Assembly (NCBI RefSeq): GCF_030463535.1
Contig: NC_132880.1
Span: 33,001,342-33,065,341 of the forward strand
DNA length: 64,000 nucleotides
Source of the DNA: Salminus brasiliensis
Lineage: Eukaryota; Chordata; Actinopteri; Characiformes; Bryconidae
Direction: 5' to 3'
Shown here: positions 49,671 through 61,509 of the stretch, piece by piece
How positions within the stretch are numbered: the stretch's first letter is position 1
Layout: each line of letters begins with the position of its first letter
Notes under the pieces: model-generated
What the model saw: the letters and a program-made list of their open reading frames with translations, nothing else
Told to the model about the DNA's origin: nothing
Database searches by the model: none
Made by a program: the position numbers and the translations under genes

Positions 49671-50261
49671 CCTACAACATTTCTTCAGTTTTATTAGTTT
49701 AATTATATCAGCTCCCAGTGCTGCTTAAATGAAGATCAAACATCCATGTTTTTTCAATATATTATTAAAATACTTTGCATGCGATGTCTTAAATTTGCTT
49801 GTATGCTTGTATTTAGCTGGTCTGGACATGTATTAAGCCCAGTCTAGGCCTAAATTAAAATATAAGCAGCGACTAATGCATGTAGAGAAATCCATATATC
49901 AATTGGTAATTATAAATAAAGAGTTTTATTCTGAATTCATTTCATCAAAACATTTCATAACTTTTTAATAGTTATTTATTAGTTTAGCAGTTTTTATTAG
50001 TTATTACACATAAATAGTGACAAATACATATTTTCAGTCTCTAATTAAACAGTAGAAGGAATTGTCATATAGCTCTGAAATATGTTGTGTGGAAAAATCC
50101 AGGCCCAACATTTTATTACACTGAAAAAGAAAAAGATTAAACTGTCCTTTGATCTAATTATTGTAGTAGTTTATGAACTACACTGACTCATACACACACA
50201 TTTAGGTAAACATCTACATTTAGTCTACATTTAAGATTCATTTTGGCTCAAGAAAAAACTT

Positions 50262-50400
50262 GTAGTCCAATCAATTCTGGTCCTGAGGGCCGGAATCCAG
50301 CCGTTTGCGGGTCTCTCTGTTCACACACAAACAAAGCCTGGTCATTAACTGGTGCTGTACTTATGACCCCTGCTGTAGTCTACTGCCTATTGTCGGGTCC
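50262..50400 (-). repeat. Interspersed repeat fragment (same family as 34,545-34,735)
   Basis: TTCTGGTCCTGAGGGCCGGA and the following AAAGCCTGGTCATTAACTGG correspond to modules of the intron 1 repeat of tspan13. Confidence 0.45.
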
Positions 50401-53400
50401 GTCATCTTAGCTTACTTGCCAAATATCTCTCTCTCGTAATATACATTGAACTGGAATTCTGTCCACATCTAGGAGCAACATTTATCAACTATTTATCAAA
50501 AGAGTCTATTTATAAGATCTGCTCACATAATCTCATTCATTTGGGTCATAAACAGGTTTCTAAACTATCACTACCATGGAAATGTGTGTTTTTATAAACC
50601 TTCTCAAAATAGGTTTTGCTGATCTAGGATCAGACTCCTGTCATATCCACAAAAACATCAATGACAAGAAACAGACCCCAGGTCAGCACAGAAGTCAGCG
50701 CCCTGAGGGCCGACCAGGTGTGTGGGTTACGTTATCAGTTGAGTGCTGAGGTGTCCTTAACCGCTTTCTCTACTTGGGCAAAAGCTCTCCTAACGTCAGG
50801 TCAATATTTGTGTTTGAGGGCGGAGTGCTGAGGCTATTCCTGTTCACACATCACTCCAGTCGTTTTTTGCCCAGTCCCGCCCTGAGAACACGGATGTGTT
50901 TGACAGGAATGCAAAAGGCAGGATCTGATTGGGGGAGCCGGACACAGTTCAGACAAATCTATTGGCTATCCTCACTGGCAGGTGCAGAAAGCCTAAGTAG
51001 GTCTGCTAGTTCCTGAAACAATGCAGTTTTTGGAAGTTACAAAGCAAACAATGAGAGTGAGCATTACTAACTATTTAGGGTTAATCAGTGGTTGCAATAC
51101 AGGCCAGAGACATTCAGCGTCATGAAACATTTCTGTGTCTCAGTACCACCAAGACATCAGAGCTACCAAGAAATACAACAGTTCTGAGGCCAGACTCTAA
51201 AAAGAAATTCTCCTTAGATGTGCTTTTTCTGAACTTCATACTTAGAATATATATTTTTTTGTAAGAACAATTCTTAAATATTTTCTTAACCTTAGGATAA
51301 CCCCACATTTATCTAACACTAAGTGTTCAGAGCCTCTGAAATAATGAGTTGAAATAGCTGAATTAATAAAACTAATGTCTAATTGAACTGGAATAACTGT
51401 GGAGATTGTTCAGCACTGTTCATTATGTCTCTACAATCATAATGGCTTTTCAGTGTCCCGCCACAGTTCTCCTATTTTCAAAGGAGGATTTTTTCCTTTT
51501 TTCCATTTTTGATTTTCTGTTTTTTTCTCTGTTTTTGCTGTTTTTGCTGTTCACTGCATGGATTTAACTGAATAATTAAAAATTACAAATGTGTCTCACG
51601 TTGTCAATAATAAGCTGTAATATGCAGCAATAAAGACGTCATTATAAACAGCTACATTAAAGAAGTGCAAAAATCCTCTCACGATAATATAGATTTTTTC
51701 TAGACATTTAAAAACAATGTGCCTCAGTCAGCAACCCTTCTTCAGAAGAAACCCACTTACACAGTTTCCACAAAAGTTCTGACATTCACCAATGTTTTGT
51801 TTGTGATTTGCTTGATTTACGAGGACAATGTGATTCTTATAAGTGAACAGATGTGAACAATTCTACAGTTATAAAAATAAAAAAACATCATGAATCTGAT
51901 CTCAAAAACAAATTTAAGGAAAGTCTTGAGAAGATACTGGTGAATGAGACCCATTCTTATGAACATCTTGGTGTTTAAGGATTCTTGGTGTTTAAGCCAT
52001 TGTGAATGTGGCCCCATGAGTTTAGTGCAATACTATAGGAAGATGACAAAATCCTGCACCTGTGGTTACACAGAGCCCCAGTCCATGTGTTTCCTTCTCC
52101 CACACTCCAATCATGCACTACATCTTAAGCTCCTTCAGGTAGGCAGGTCCCTTTGTAAGCATTCCACTAAAATAACCCCACTTCCATTATCATCTCTCTA
52201 ATTCCTCCATTTCCGTTAGCATCTGTCGTTACATTTAGGCTGTTTGCAGTGAAAATACAGGAAAATGACCCTCACTAATAAGAAATTCATGAAACATTTC
52301 TTTAAAATGAGAATTATTACAAAAACAAGAACTAGAAATCATTTTATAACATTTATTAATACATGTAGAAAAAACCTTTACAGATATTTGTGTTATAAAT
52401 GTGTGTTTATGCACTATACTCTGGCCCATAGACACACACACACACACACCTCTCTAACGCAAATCAAACCTCTTGTGGATAGAGGTAAAAAGAAAGAAAA
52501 TGATCAGACAATCATTCTATGAAAATAAAAACAGGAGAAGAATGAACCAAACGGAAAAATACATAGTCCCACAAGAGACACAAAGGCCACTGTTTTCACA
52601 GAAAACGCTCTGAATAATATTGGCCTAGAGAGTGGTTGCAAGCCCAGGCGAGGCCCCGACGAACACTGATGGACAAGGAGATGCACGACTCAATGGCGCC
52701 CCCCATCGAGGCACGGTCAGACCCCACAGTCGTACTTCACAGCTGAGAATGTGACTGCATGAATACACATGCACAATGTGTGCGCACACATACACGCACC
52801 GAATGAAATGATCGCATCGAGACGTGTCTGAAGAAACTAATGACTCAATCATCCTGATTGTCGCACTACCGATCAGCTGATTTTTCTTTCCTTTTTAAAT
52901 AAGTTTGGTTTATGAGGCTCAGCCAAATTATTCAACAGTGTTGTAAAACAACTGATGTGCTTCCCATCATTACCAGTGTCGAATAATAAAAGTCTTAGTA
53001 CTGAATGGTACAGGCAGTTGCAGTATGTCCAACATGGCTCAATGCTCCAGTTCGTACAGCATGAGCCTGAGTCGAGCTCTGTATCAGCCAGGCAAGTGAG
53101 TACACAACTGCCTGGCTAACTGGCTAACATAGCATTGTATACCACAACAGATTTAAGGTGCTTTTTAAGTCAAGGGAGGGGAAAAAAAAAAAAAGGAAAA
53201 AAAAAGAAAAATATGAATCATCCCTCCTTTACAACAGAGGTCCCATGGCAACATATTCCGTCTTCTGAGGTTCTGTAGTGCTGGACCAAATGCTAAATAA
53301 AAAAGCAAAGGGGACCACTGGAGAAAACAAACAAACAAACAAGAATCAAAATGTAGAAATAGTGGTCATAGAGAGTGGATGGGATGGGCACAATCTTCAG

Positions 53401-53594
53401 CAGTCTCAAGTCACTGTACATGTGGTCACAAAAATATACATTATCTACAAATAATCATAAACATCAAATCTCTATTTACACACAGAGAGAGACATCCTTT
53501 GTCCACCAGCGTAAATGTTTTCTACACCACAGAGTCACAGAGTCAGGGTTGAGTGTTTCTCTGGCTGAACATTCAGTTCTGCTAAAGCAGTCTT

Positions 53595-53793
53595 AGCTTT
53601 TATTTCCGTAAAGACAAAGTGACTAAAAAGGGATGAGGTTAGGTCCAGACTGGTGCTTTGTGTCTTCATCGCAGATCAGGTAGCTGTAAACACTGAAGAG
53701 GAATAAACGGCCTTGTCCTGTCAAATGTGAAATAATCACTCCTTCTCATCTTCTGGTGAGCGAGGGCCGTTTGAGAGTACTGACACATTTCAG
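53595..53793 (-). other. ppp1r10: ppp1r10 3' UTR (minimal)
   Basis: A minus-strand AATAAA at 53604-53599 lies 190 nt past the stop. A longer UTR reaching toward 52,900 cannot be excluded. Confidence 0.45.
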
Positions 53794-54733
53794 TTAATGT
53801 CCATGTTGAGGAGGCAGTGGGGGACCATTCACACCCGGGTGGTAAAACGCACAGTTGTTTTCATATCTGCAGCTCCCCTTCATCATAAAATGGCGACACA
53901 CAGGCCTTTTAGACATGTCTGGGAAACAGGGGGGAGAGAGAGGACAAGTGCATTAAAACCATGGTCACAGATGTAAATGTAAATGTAAAACGACAGCAAA
54001 AAGATAAAAGCAAGGAATATGATTTTTGTATTAGATTAACTTACCACCCATGTTGTTGTGTCCCCCTCGTGGTCCCCCTCGGCCTCCGCGTCCTCTGAAG
54101 CCTTGGTCTCCTCCTCTTCCTCGTCCCCGGTGAAAGTGGCCTCCTCGGTGTGGCCCTCCCCTCATGGAGTCATCGCCCCAGTAATTGCCGTTGTCTCCTC
54201 CACGACCCTGAGGACCAGGTGGAGGGCCCATCATGCGAGGGCCACCTCCAGAGTTGAAAGGGGGTCCGTGGCCATGGGGAGGAGGGGGGTGGTTGTAGTG
54301 AGGGCCGCCAGGAGGCTTGTTTGGGGGGTAACCTCCGTTCATGGGCATCTGCATGTTCATGTTGTTCATGTTCATACCTGGACCATGGCCAAGCAAACCT
54401 GAGTTTACTTTAGGGGAAAAGGGGTGGGATTACCACAAGTGTAAATGATTAATTTAAGTTAATTAACCCCACCCCACTGAACACAACTAGTTCAATAAGG
54501 ATGCATTTAATCATTTAGGAAGATTACTTACTTGGTGGTGCATTAAGTGGTTGGTTCTGGTTCTGGTTCTGATTTTGGTTTTGTTGTAGAGAGCCCAAAA
54601 GCTGCTTGATTTTGTCGGAGAAATCAGGCTGCTTTATTAGATCCTCTGCTGACTGGTTCGAACCCTGTGCACCCTAATGTTTAAAAACATACCATAAACC
54701 AACAGCTCAGCCACTGAAAAGCAAAGAAATAGC

Positions 54734-54768
<35 letters not shown>

Positions 54769-57700
54769 TTGCAGCTAGGCAACACTGCTTGACTTACCAT
54801 GATGGAGCTAAGAAGTTCCTGGACATTAACTGCTGAGTTGTTGGGAGGGGGAGCATTGCTGCCCTGTGCCTGGGGGCTGCGATTACTGTTGCCCAGGCTA
54901 CCCATTAGGTTAGCTAGGACAGGAGGCAGCTTGGAACCCTCCTGGGCTGCAGGGGTACTGCATGCAGCACCTGTGTTATCAGCCGACTCCATGTAACTGT
55001 CATCCATCATAGTGCAGTCCTAGGTCACACAGAAAGAAGGGACTTAAGTTCTAGTTTTTCCATATACAAGAATATACAATATACAAAAATCTGTGTTAAT
55101 GAATAACAAAAGTGGATAAAAAGCAAATTCAGTTGTCTTACCTCGTCAAGGGGAATGAGACGTGGTGGCATTGGCTCATAGGGCTCTGGGTCAGGTTCAT
55201 GGGGGCTGTCTGGAACACTAAACAGTAGAAGGGAGAACAACTTTACATTACACACTCAGAAAGCCTCAGAGAAAGACTCAACAATGTGAGTAACTGCCTC
55301 TAAAATGTAAGTAAACTAGCAAACAAACACTAACCTCTCTTTGTTGAGGAAAATTTCCTGGAGGATACCCATCTCCCTGTCCCTCTGGGTAAGCTTTTCA
55401 CTGCTGTTGGCCCCTGTTGTAACCAGGCTTCCCGACAGGGAGAGGGGTCTCGGAGGTGTCCAAGGCACTCTTTCCTCCATGGTGTCATGTGAGAGACGAC
55501 GTGCCATCTCAAACGTTTGCCTGTCCATCATCAGCTCCCGTTTAGCTGCCTCACCAAAGTCCTTAATCTTATTGACGTTCACTAAGGATGAAGGAGAACA
55601 TGAATTATTATCCATTACACAATTGCTTCATTTGAAGATATATATGCAGTGCTGTAAGACAGTGAGTTCTATCCTTACCTCTCTCAGTCTCGTCTAAGTC
55701 AAAGTAAAAGTATTCCTTGAGCTGTTCTTCTTCTGCCCAGCGAACACTCTTCTTTTTCTTTCCTTTCTTTGTCAGGGTCTCTTCCTCGCCACGTGGCTCT
55801 GAAAGAGCATTGGGTTTTTCTGCTGAGAGACAGACAGACAGAAATATGTTTGTTAATTTGTGATTTACTGACCTCTGAGGGGATCATAGGCAGTGTAAAG
55901 AAAGGGATCCACAATAAGAAAATGAACTGTATCAGGACTACTATTGGGCCCACACATGTATAAATCCAATTAAAATAAATTATAACAATATAAAAATCAG
56001 CTGTGGGTCTAATGAAATCAATTGAGGGCCTACATGATGTGACAATGGCACATTACACTTACCAGTGTCCATAGCCTCAGGTTCTTCTGAGGGAACAGGT
56101 GTTCCTGGTTGTTCAAGGTCTTGAGGCTCATGAGGAGGAGTCTGAGATGCAGGTGCCTCAGGGGAAGAAGGCTTTGCCTGTGTGCTGGCATATGTCTGAG
56201 GCTTGCTGTCAAATGGGCATGGCTGTGACAAATCAAAAAAGCAAGAGTGAGACTTTGGAAAGAGGTGGATATCATTTATGATTTGATTAGTTCTGATAAG
56301 TTCAACTAAGTCCAACTACTGCCAGACAAGTTTCTTAAATATTCTTACATTTGTTATGGTATTAGTTTAAATTACTAGGTGGCAAACAAAAAAAGACCTG
56401 TGAAATTATACACATCTAATTCGTACATATTTTATATTAAAATCCTTAATATTCACACCTTATTAGAAGTAGGAGACACTGCTTTGGGCTTCTTCTTCTT
56501 GATCTTAATTCCAGGCACAGGAGCAGAGTTAAGGGCATCAAGAAAGCCAGGGCTCTCCATAGCTAAAAGTACAAAAGAGAAAGACATAATGTAGACGACA
56601 CTGGCTGTAAAGTAGAACAGACTGCCAACATGCCTGTTAATGCTAAATATTTGTAATAACATAATTTAGTAACAAGTACATTGTTTTAACTTACGTTGTG
56701 GAGGTATGAGTTTAACTTTGATCTCTTTGGCAGAGTTGGGGGTGGTGTTAAGAGGCTTGTACTTTTTCTCCACAGGGGGAGCATCAGACAGGGAGGAACT
56801 AGAAACGAGAACATAATCAAAAAGGTCAGAGCTTATCATTAAAAAAACAAACAGCAGAGGGCAGTATATACTATTAAATCCTATTTAAGTAATAGTAATA
56901 GTAGCAGGGGATTTATTTTAAGACAAATGTGGAAGCAAATGTGGAAACGTGCAATTACCTAGGCCGCTTGAGAACTGCTGGTTTGATGTTGTATTTGTCT
57001 CCGAGTTGCGGTACAGCAGGTGGCTTTTTAGTTGGGACTGGTGTTGGGGTCTCCACCTCTAAACCTGTTTGAATCAATTCAAATAGTCTTTGTAAATATT
57101 TGTCTAAACATCAATTAACACTTCCACTTGCATTAAAAAGGTTATAAGGCTTCATAAAAAGGAGTTAATAATAAAGTTAATAATACAATTAAATAAAATA
57201 ATGAATATATTCATAATTCTTGAAATTAGTAAAGACCCTAATGTGGGAAAGATAGGAACCAGACCTGTGGAGCGAATTTTGGCATGACTGGGAGCATGGG
57301 CTTTTGGTTTTTCTCTCTTCTTCTCCTCATCTGTCCCTTTCTCCCCAGCCTTCACCTCAGGGCGCACTTTACTGTCTTCTTTCTTTCGTTTCTTGTCTGA
57401 AAAACAAACACAGAGATTGTGTCATCTAATAAAGTAGGAATTACAAGAATATGCACTCATATTTCACAATAAAGTTGCATTAAGTCCCGATTTATTGCTG
57501 ATTAAGTCTGAGCATAAGCCTGCACTATAGGAGTGCAATTAAATCACAATAAAGATGAAGGGAAAACATTGCGAAGGAAACTGAGAGAGCAAATAACTAC
57601 CATTTGGTGAGGCGCCACTGGAAACACTCTGAGAACGGATAATGGCCATCCAACCATCCACAAGTACTGAGGCAAGTTTCCTTAACTCTGTGGGAAAGAA

Positions 57701-58536
57701 ATCCAATTTATGAGTAAAACTGCAAGATGAAAGGCAATCCACAAGACAAAATAATTCAAGTAATTCAATGATTGAAAGGGTATGGAAGCTAGACAGCATT
57801 TTTGGAAGCACTACTAAGATGATTTACACTTGCTCTTACCTTCTGTCTCACCACTCTTGCTGAGATGCTTGACCAACTTGGCTGTGTTGTTCTAGGATGT
57901 ACAAGACAATACACTATAAATACATGAACAAATGAAAGAAAACATGAAATATTCCTATTGTGTAAAAAGAGACAGGGGATACCTGTTTGAGATGGTCCAC
58001 AGTGAGGGGCAGTTTCTGCAGAGTGAGCAAAATAAGCTGCAACAGAGGAGTGTTGGTGGTGGTCTTTGAATAGGTCAGCCAAGAGTTCAGCAGCTTGTAG
58101 CCACCAACACGGATAAACCTGTTGAGTGGGGGGGGAGGAAGGGGGGGGAAAAAAAGTTTGGTATAGAACAAAAAATGTATGCAGTAACACAATACAAGAG
58201 AAAAAGCCCGTCATCTTTTATACATACCGGTTAAGAATGTCATGAGATTTGGTCTGCAGCAAGATGTTCAGATACATGCACCTGCTGACCATTTTATGAG
58301 AGGCCTTCATGAGACTGTTCCAAATTCAGAAAAACAAACAAACATGATATTAACATCAGTGCAACAAAATAAGTTTAGTAATCTTTCAAATCTGTTCCAG
58401 TTAACTGTGTACATGTTTTTTGTTTTTACCTGAAGACTTTAGCAACACCTTCCAGACTCCGGAGCTCTCCATCCTTTCCAAGCAGAGCCTCCACTCCTTT
58501 CAGCACCTCCCTGGGGTCCACGGGGCCCACCGCCAT
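53794..58536 (-). CDS. ppp1r10: ppp1r10 (PNUTS, PP1 nuclear targeting subunit), 17 coding exons, 797 aa
   Basis: Exons on the minus strand, in order: 58536-58430, 58314-58228, 58118-57983, 57891-57840, 57687-57601, 57396-57265, 57064-56959, 56798-56695, 56562-56459, 56222-56063, 55822-55679, 55581-55335, 55217-55142, 55019-54798, 54673-54532, 54407-54045, 53918-53794. The joined frame is 2,394 nt. The start is [20 protein letters not shown]. The TFIIS N-terminal-type domain lies around residues 65-150. A Lys-rich nuclear stretch precedes the PP1-docking RVxF motif KSVRW (383-387; human has TVTW). Then come an NQ repeat (exon 15), a Gly/Arg/Pro-rich RGG region (exon 16) and a C-terminal CCCH zinc finger with ligands Cys764, Cys773, Cys779 and His783. 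PNUTS forms a chromatin complex with PP1, WDR82 and TOX4 that controls RNA polymerase II termination. The His-rich GGHRPHEGPG-type repeats of mammalian PNUTS (940 aa) are absent. Confidence 0.97.
54735..54768. repeat. (AAC)n microsatellite in ppp1r10 intron 14
   Basis: About 11 units. In the gene sense it is (GTT)n, starting about 30 nt after the exon 14 donor. Confidence 0.95.
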
Positions 58537-58706
58537 TATAGGCTACTGTGACAGAAAAGAGGAAGGTAGAGAGGATAAGTGCCATTTATATCATCTTGCC
58601 ATGGGCACATTACAGCTACTGTGGTTGATACAGTGACTTGGGGACTATCTGAGCAGTATATGAATCACTAGGGCTCACAATATTACCAGAGATAAGCGGT
58701 TTGATG

Positions 58707-59140
58707 TATTGGTCAAATTACTTTCAGAGAGCTCATTGGAACAAACCAAGCATACTTAAGGGCTGGAATCAAATTATTCCAGTTGCATTCCCGTGTACGC
58801 AATACTACAGGCTTCAGAAAGCCAGACACAAACTTACAGAGAAACATGGCCAGTCAGGAAATACCAGTCACATGACAAACTCTCAGATTCGATCAAAAGA
58901 CAAACATACACACTACTCCACACAGAGCAGATGTAGATAAAGGGCTTTTTGTTAAGCCGAAAGTGCATCACATTAGTAGACCTCATATAAAAGTTAGTCA
59001 TTACTCAAGACTTAGTTTGGCAAGACTACAACGAAGAATCTGTCATGCTGTTTATGCCAGCTGGATCATGTGGCATAAACTCAGCATAAGTCTTTCTGCA
59101 GTGAAGTTGATTGGCCTCATTCTGAAACAGGATCACTGCC
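58707..59140 (+). repeat. Repeated block R1 in ppp1r10 intron 1, first copy
   Basis: From TATTGGTCAAATTACTTTCA to about GATTGGCCTCATTCTGAAAC it matches the block at 60,048-60,465 in order and orientation, with scattered substitutions and small indels. No coding signal. Confidence 0.75.
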
Positions 59141-60047
59141 TTTTTATTGACGTGTGTAGGCATACCAAAGTTTCACTGACACACTGTTTTGACAATTTAT
59201 GGTATGCTAGAAATGGAGTGATGATAAGATTTTCATTTGGGTGGTGCAACACATAACTATGATTTTCCTATGGCTGACTTGCTCTAGCACTGACTATTTG
59301 AGTATTCAAATTACAGTAGCATGTTAACACTGGAGTTCACATGTACAATGAGAGAGCTGGCAGAAAGGAGAATTAATGAGTCTGTTGTGTTATTATTGGG
59401 GTATGTGATTCATAACTGACTAAAGATAATGAAAGGGATCAACTTTATACACACATTAAAATATATATAATTTCACTGGTATAAAAACTGAATATGTATT
59501 ATTACCAACTTCCACCAACACAACACCCACCTGTTTGCCAAAACAAGGATCTGTATGTACATATGGCATACATACTATTTCTTACATGTTCAGTTTTCAC
59601 ATAGTCATTAAAGATGTATGTCACTGATAAAAGTTTAACACTCATTAGTCCATTGGCTTCTTGTGTTTCTGCACTGTACAGTTATTCAGAAAAGTAATAT
59701 TACAAGGAAAAAGTACTAGAAGAGGAAGTAAGGCTATAAAATACTGTATTTATTATTACTGCAGTGTCACTTGAGACCACTGATATTCTGTATGATAAAA
59801 GCCTGTCTTTAATCAGTGCCAATGTGTCAGTTTCAAGATGCTGTGTGAAAACTTGGACTCAAAGTTGGATAAAATATGTTGACTTTCAGTCTAATCTCAC
59901 AAACTGCCAAAACATATAAACAAACTTAAAAAAAACTGAAACTGAAAACAGAACATTAGTCAGCATTAGTCAGTCCATCCCAGATCACACTCTTCTGGAC
60001 AGCAGTAACACTGTTACAGAAACACTTACAACCACAACTCTCACCTG

Positions 60048-60465
60048 TATTGGTCAAAGTAGTTTCAGAGAGCTCAATGGAACAAACAAAACAGACACAG
60101 GGGCTGGAAAGAAATCATTCCAGTTGTATTCCTGTGTACATGGTACTGGTAGAACACATTACTTGGCTTCAGAAAGCCAGAAAAAAAAAAATAGGGAAAC
60201 ATGGTAAGTCTGGAAACTCTTAAGATTCGACACATACTTCTGAGAGTAGATGTGAATAAAAGGCTTTTTGTTAAGCACGGCTCAACATATGCATCACATG
60301 AGTATACCTGGTATATAAGAAAGTCATTATTCGAGATGCACTGGTTCGGAAACCAAAACTACAACAAAGTCACTTTTGGTCAGCTGGGCCAGACAGCATA
60401 AATTCAACAGAAGGCTTTCTGCAGTCGTCAGTGGTCAAGTTGATTAGCCTAAAAAAAGGATGACT
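60048..60465 (+). repeat. Repeated block R1 in ppp1r10 intron 1, second copy
   Basis: Starts TATTGGTCAAAGTAGTTTCA. Shares GGCTTCAGAAAGCCAGA, GGCTTTTTGTTAAGC and GTCAAGTTGATTAGCCT with the first copy, 1.34 kb away. Confidence 0.75.
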
Positions 60466-60889
60466 GTCTAATGACTAATGGGTGTTCTGAATTTAAGGTA
60501 TATTTATGAAACAAACAAAACATATATTTTTTTTTGGTTTAAAAAAAAGCACAATAATACATAGTATAAAAAACGTAATAGTATATAAGTGATTTTGTTT
60601 CAAAAGAACTTATATGCGTAAATATACACATACATTAACTACAGACTAAATATTTTTAAATTGACAAACTATTTATTTACCACAGCCTTCATGGGGGGGG
60701 AAAACTGCCCTATGTCGCCATCACGTGGCAAAACTGAATAAAACAAGGCAGGTTACAGGGGCTGTTTACCTACGACCATGGGCTTCATGTTGCTAAACCT
60801 TCACAACTTGATAAGAGCTACAAAACTTTAAAAAATGAAATAAAATAAATATATTATGTAAAACTTTAAATATCGTTGCCGTCCAGTGA

Positions 60890-61095
60890 AAAACATGCAG
60901 GTCAAAAATGGTGACTTTACAGGAGAAGGTAAAAAGGGTTTTAACTTTGACTGAATGGAAGTCAATGTAAAATAAGGGTTTATTCCAAGTCATTTGCAGC
61001 ATTTCTATTGGTCTATACATCCAGCAGCTACAGGCTTCAAACCATGAAGAAAACTAAAAACTGGAGATACGTTTTTCATTGGACAGCAGAGATAT
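60890..61095 (+). repeat. Repeat family P, third copy
   Basis: Contains GACTTTACAGGAGAAGG, GCATTTCTATTGGTCTA, CAGGCTTCAAACCATGAAGA and GGAGATACGTTTTTCATTGG. It is uninterrupted at the point where the 29,426 copy carries the Tc1 insertion. Confidence 0.65.
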
Positions 61096-61509
61096 TCATT
61101 ATAAATAAATAAATAACTCAATGTTTCTCTCACACCAAATATAATCAACCAGGCCTAAATACTGATTCTTTAGTTTTTAACTTGAGCTATGTGGAGCTAA
61201 TGTCACTAAAAAATAATAATAATAAAATAAAAAAGTATCAGAAGGAAAATCATTTTGGTGCTACTTCTACAGGTAAAGTCACCTTTGTACTCCAAACAAG
61301 TCTTGGTTGATTCATTCAGTGTTTTGTTTTCTTCTCATGAACCCATCAATGATTACTTTCAGCTACTTGGACACACAACCTGCTCCAGTACCTCCAGTGG
61401 ACTGTGTTCACTGAACTGCACCCCTCCGCACACCCAGCCTCTTACGAAATCGCGCTTTTTGAGGAGGCAGCCAAAATGAACGAATGGTCTGCGTGTGGGG
61501 GTGTTTAGA

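Larger units (their letters stand above)
47030..53590. other. Intergenic region between agr2 and ppp1r10
   Basis: 6.5 kb with no host coding gene that I recognise. Apart from the Tc1 remnant and one repeat fragment it is plain AT-rich sequence. The part nearest ppp1r10 (52,900-53,590) may belong to a long ppp1r10 3' UTR. Confidence 0.6.

Noticed and set aside
54058-54402. 114-codon plus-strand ORF rich in Ser/Val/Arg
   Set aside because: It is the antisense shadow of the Gly/Arg-rich ppp1r10 exon 16; GC-rich repeats suppress stops on both strands.
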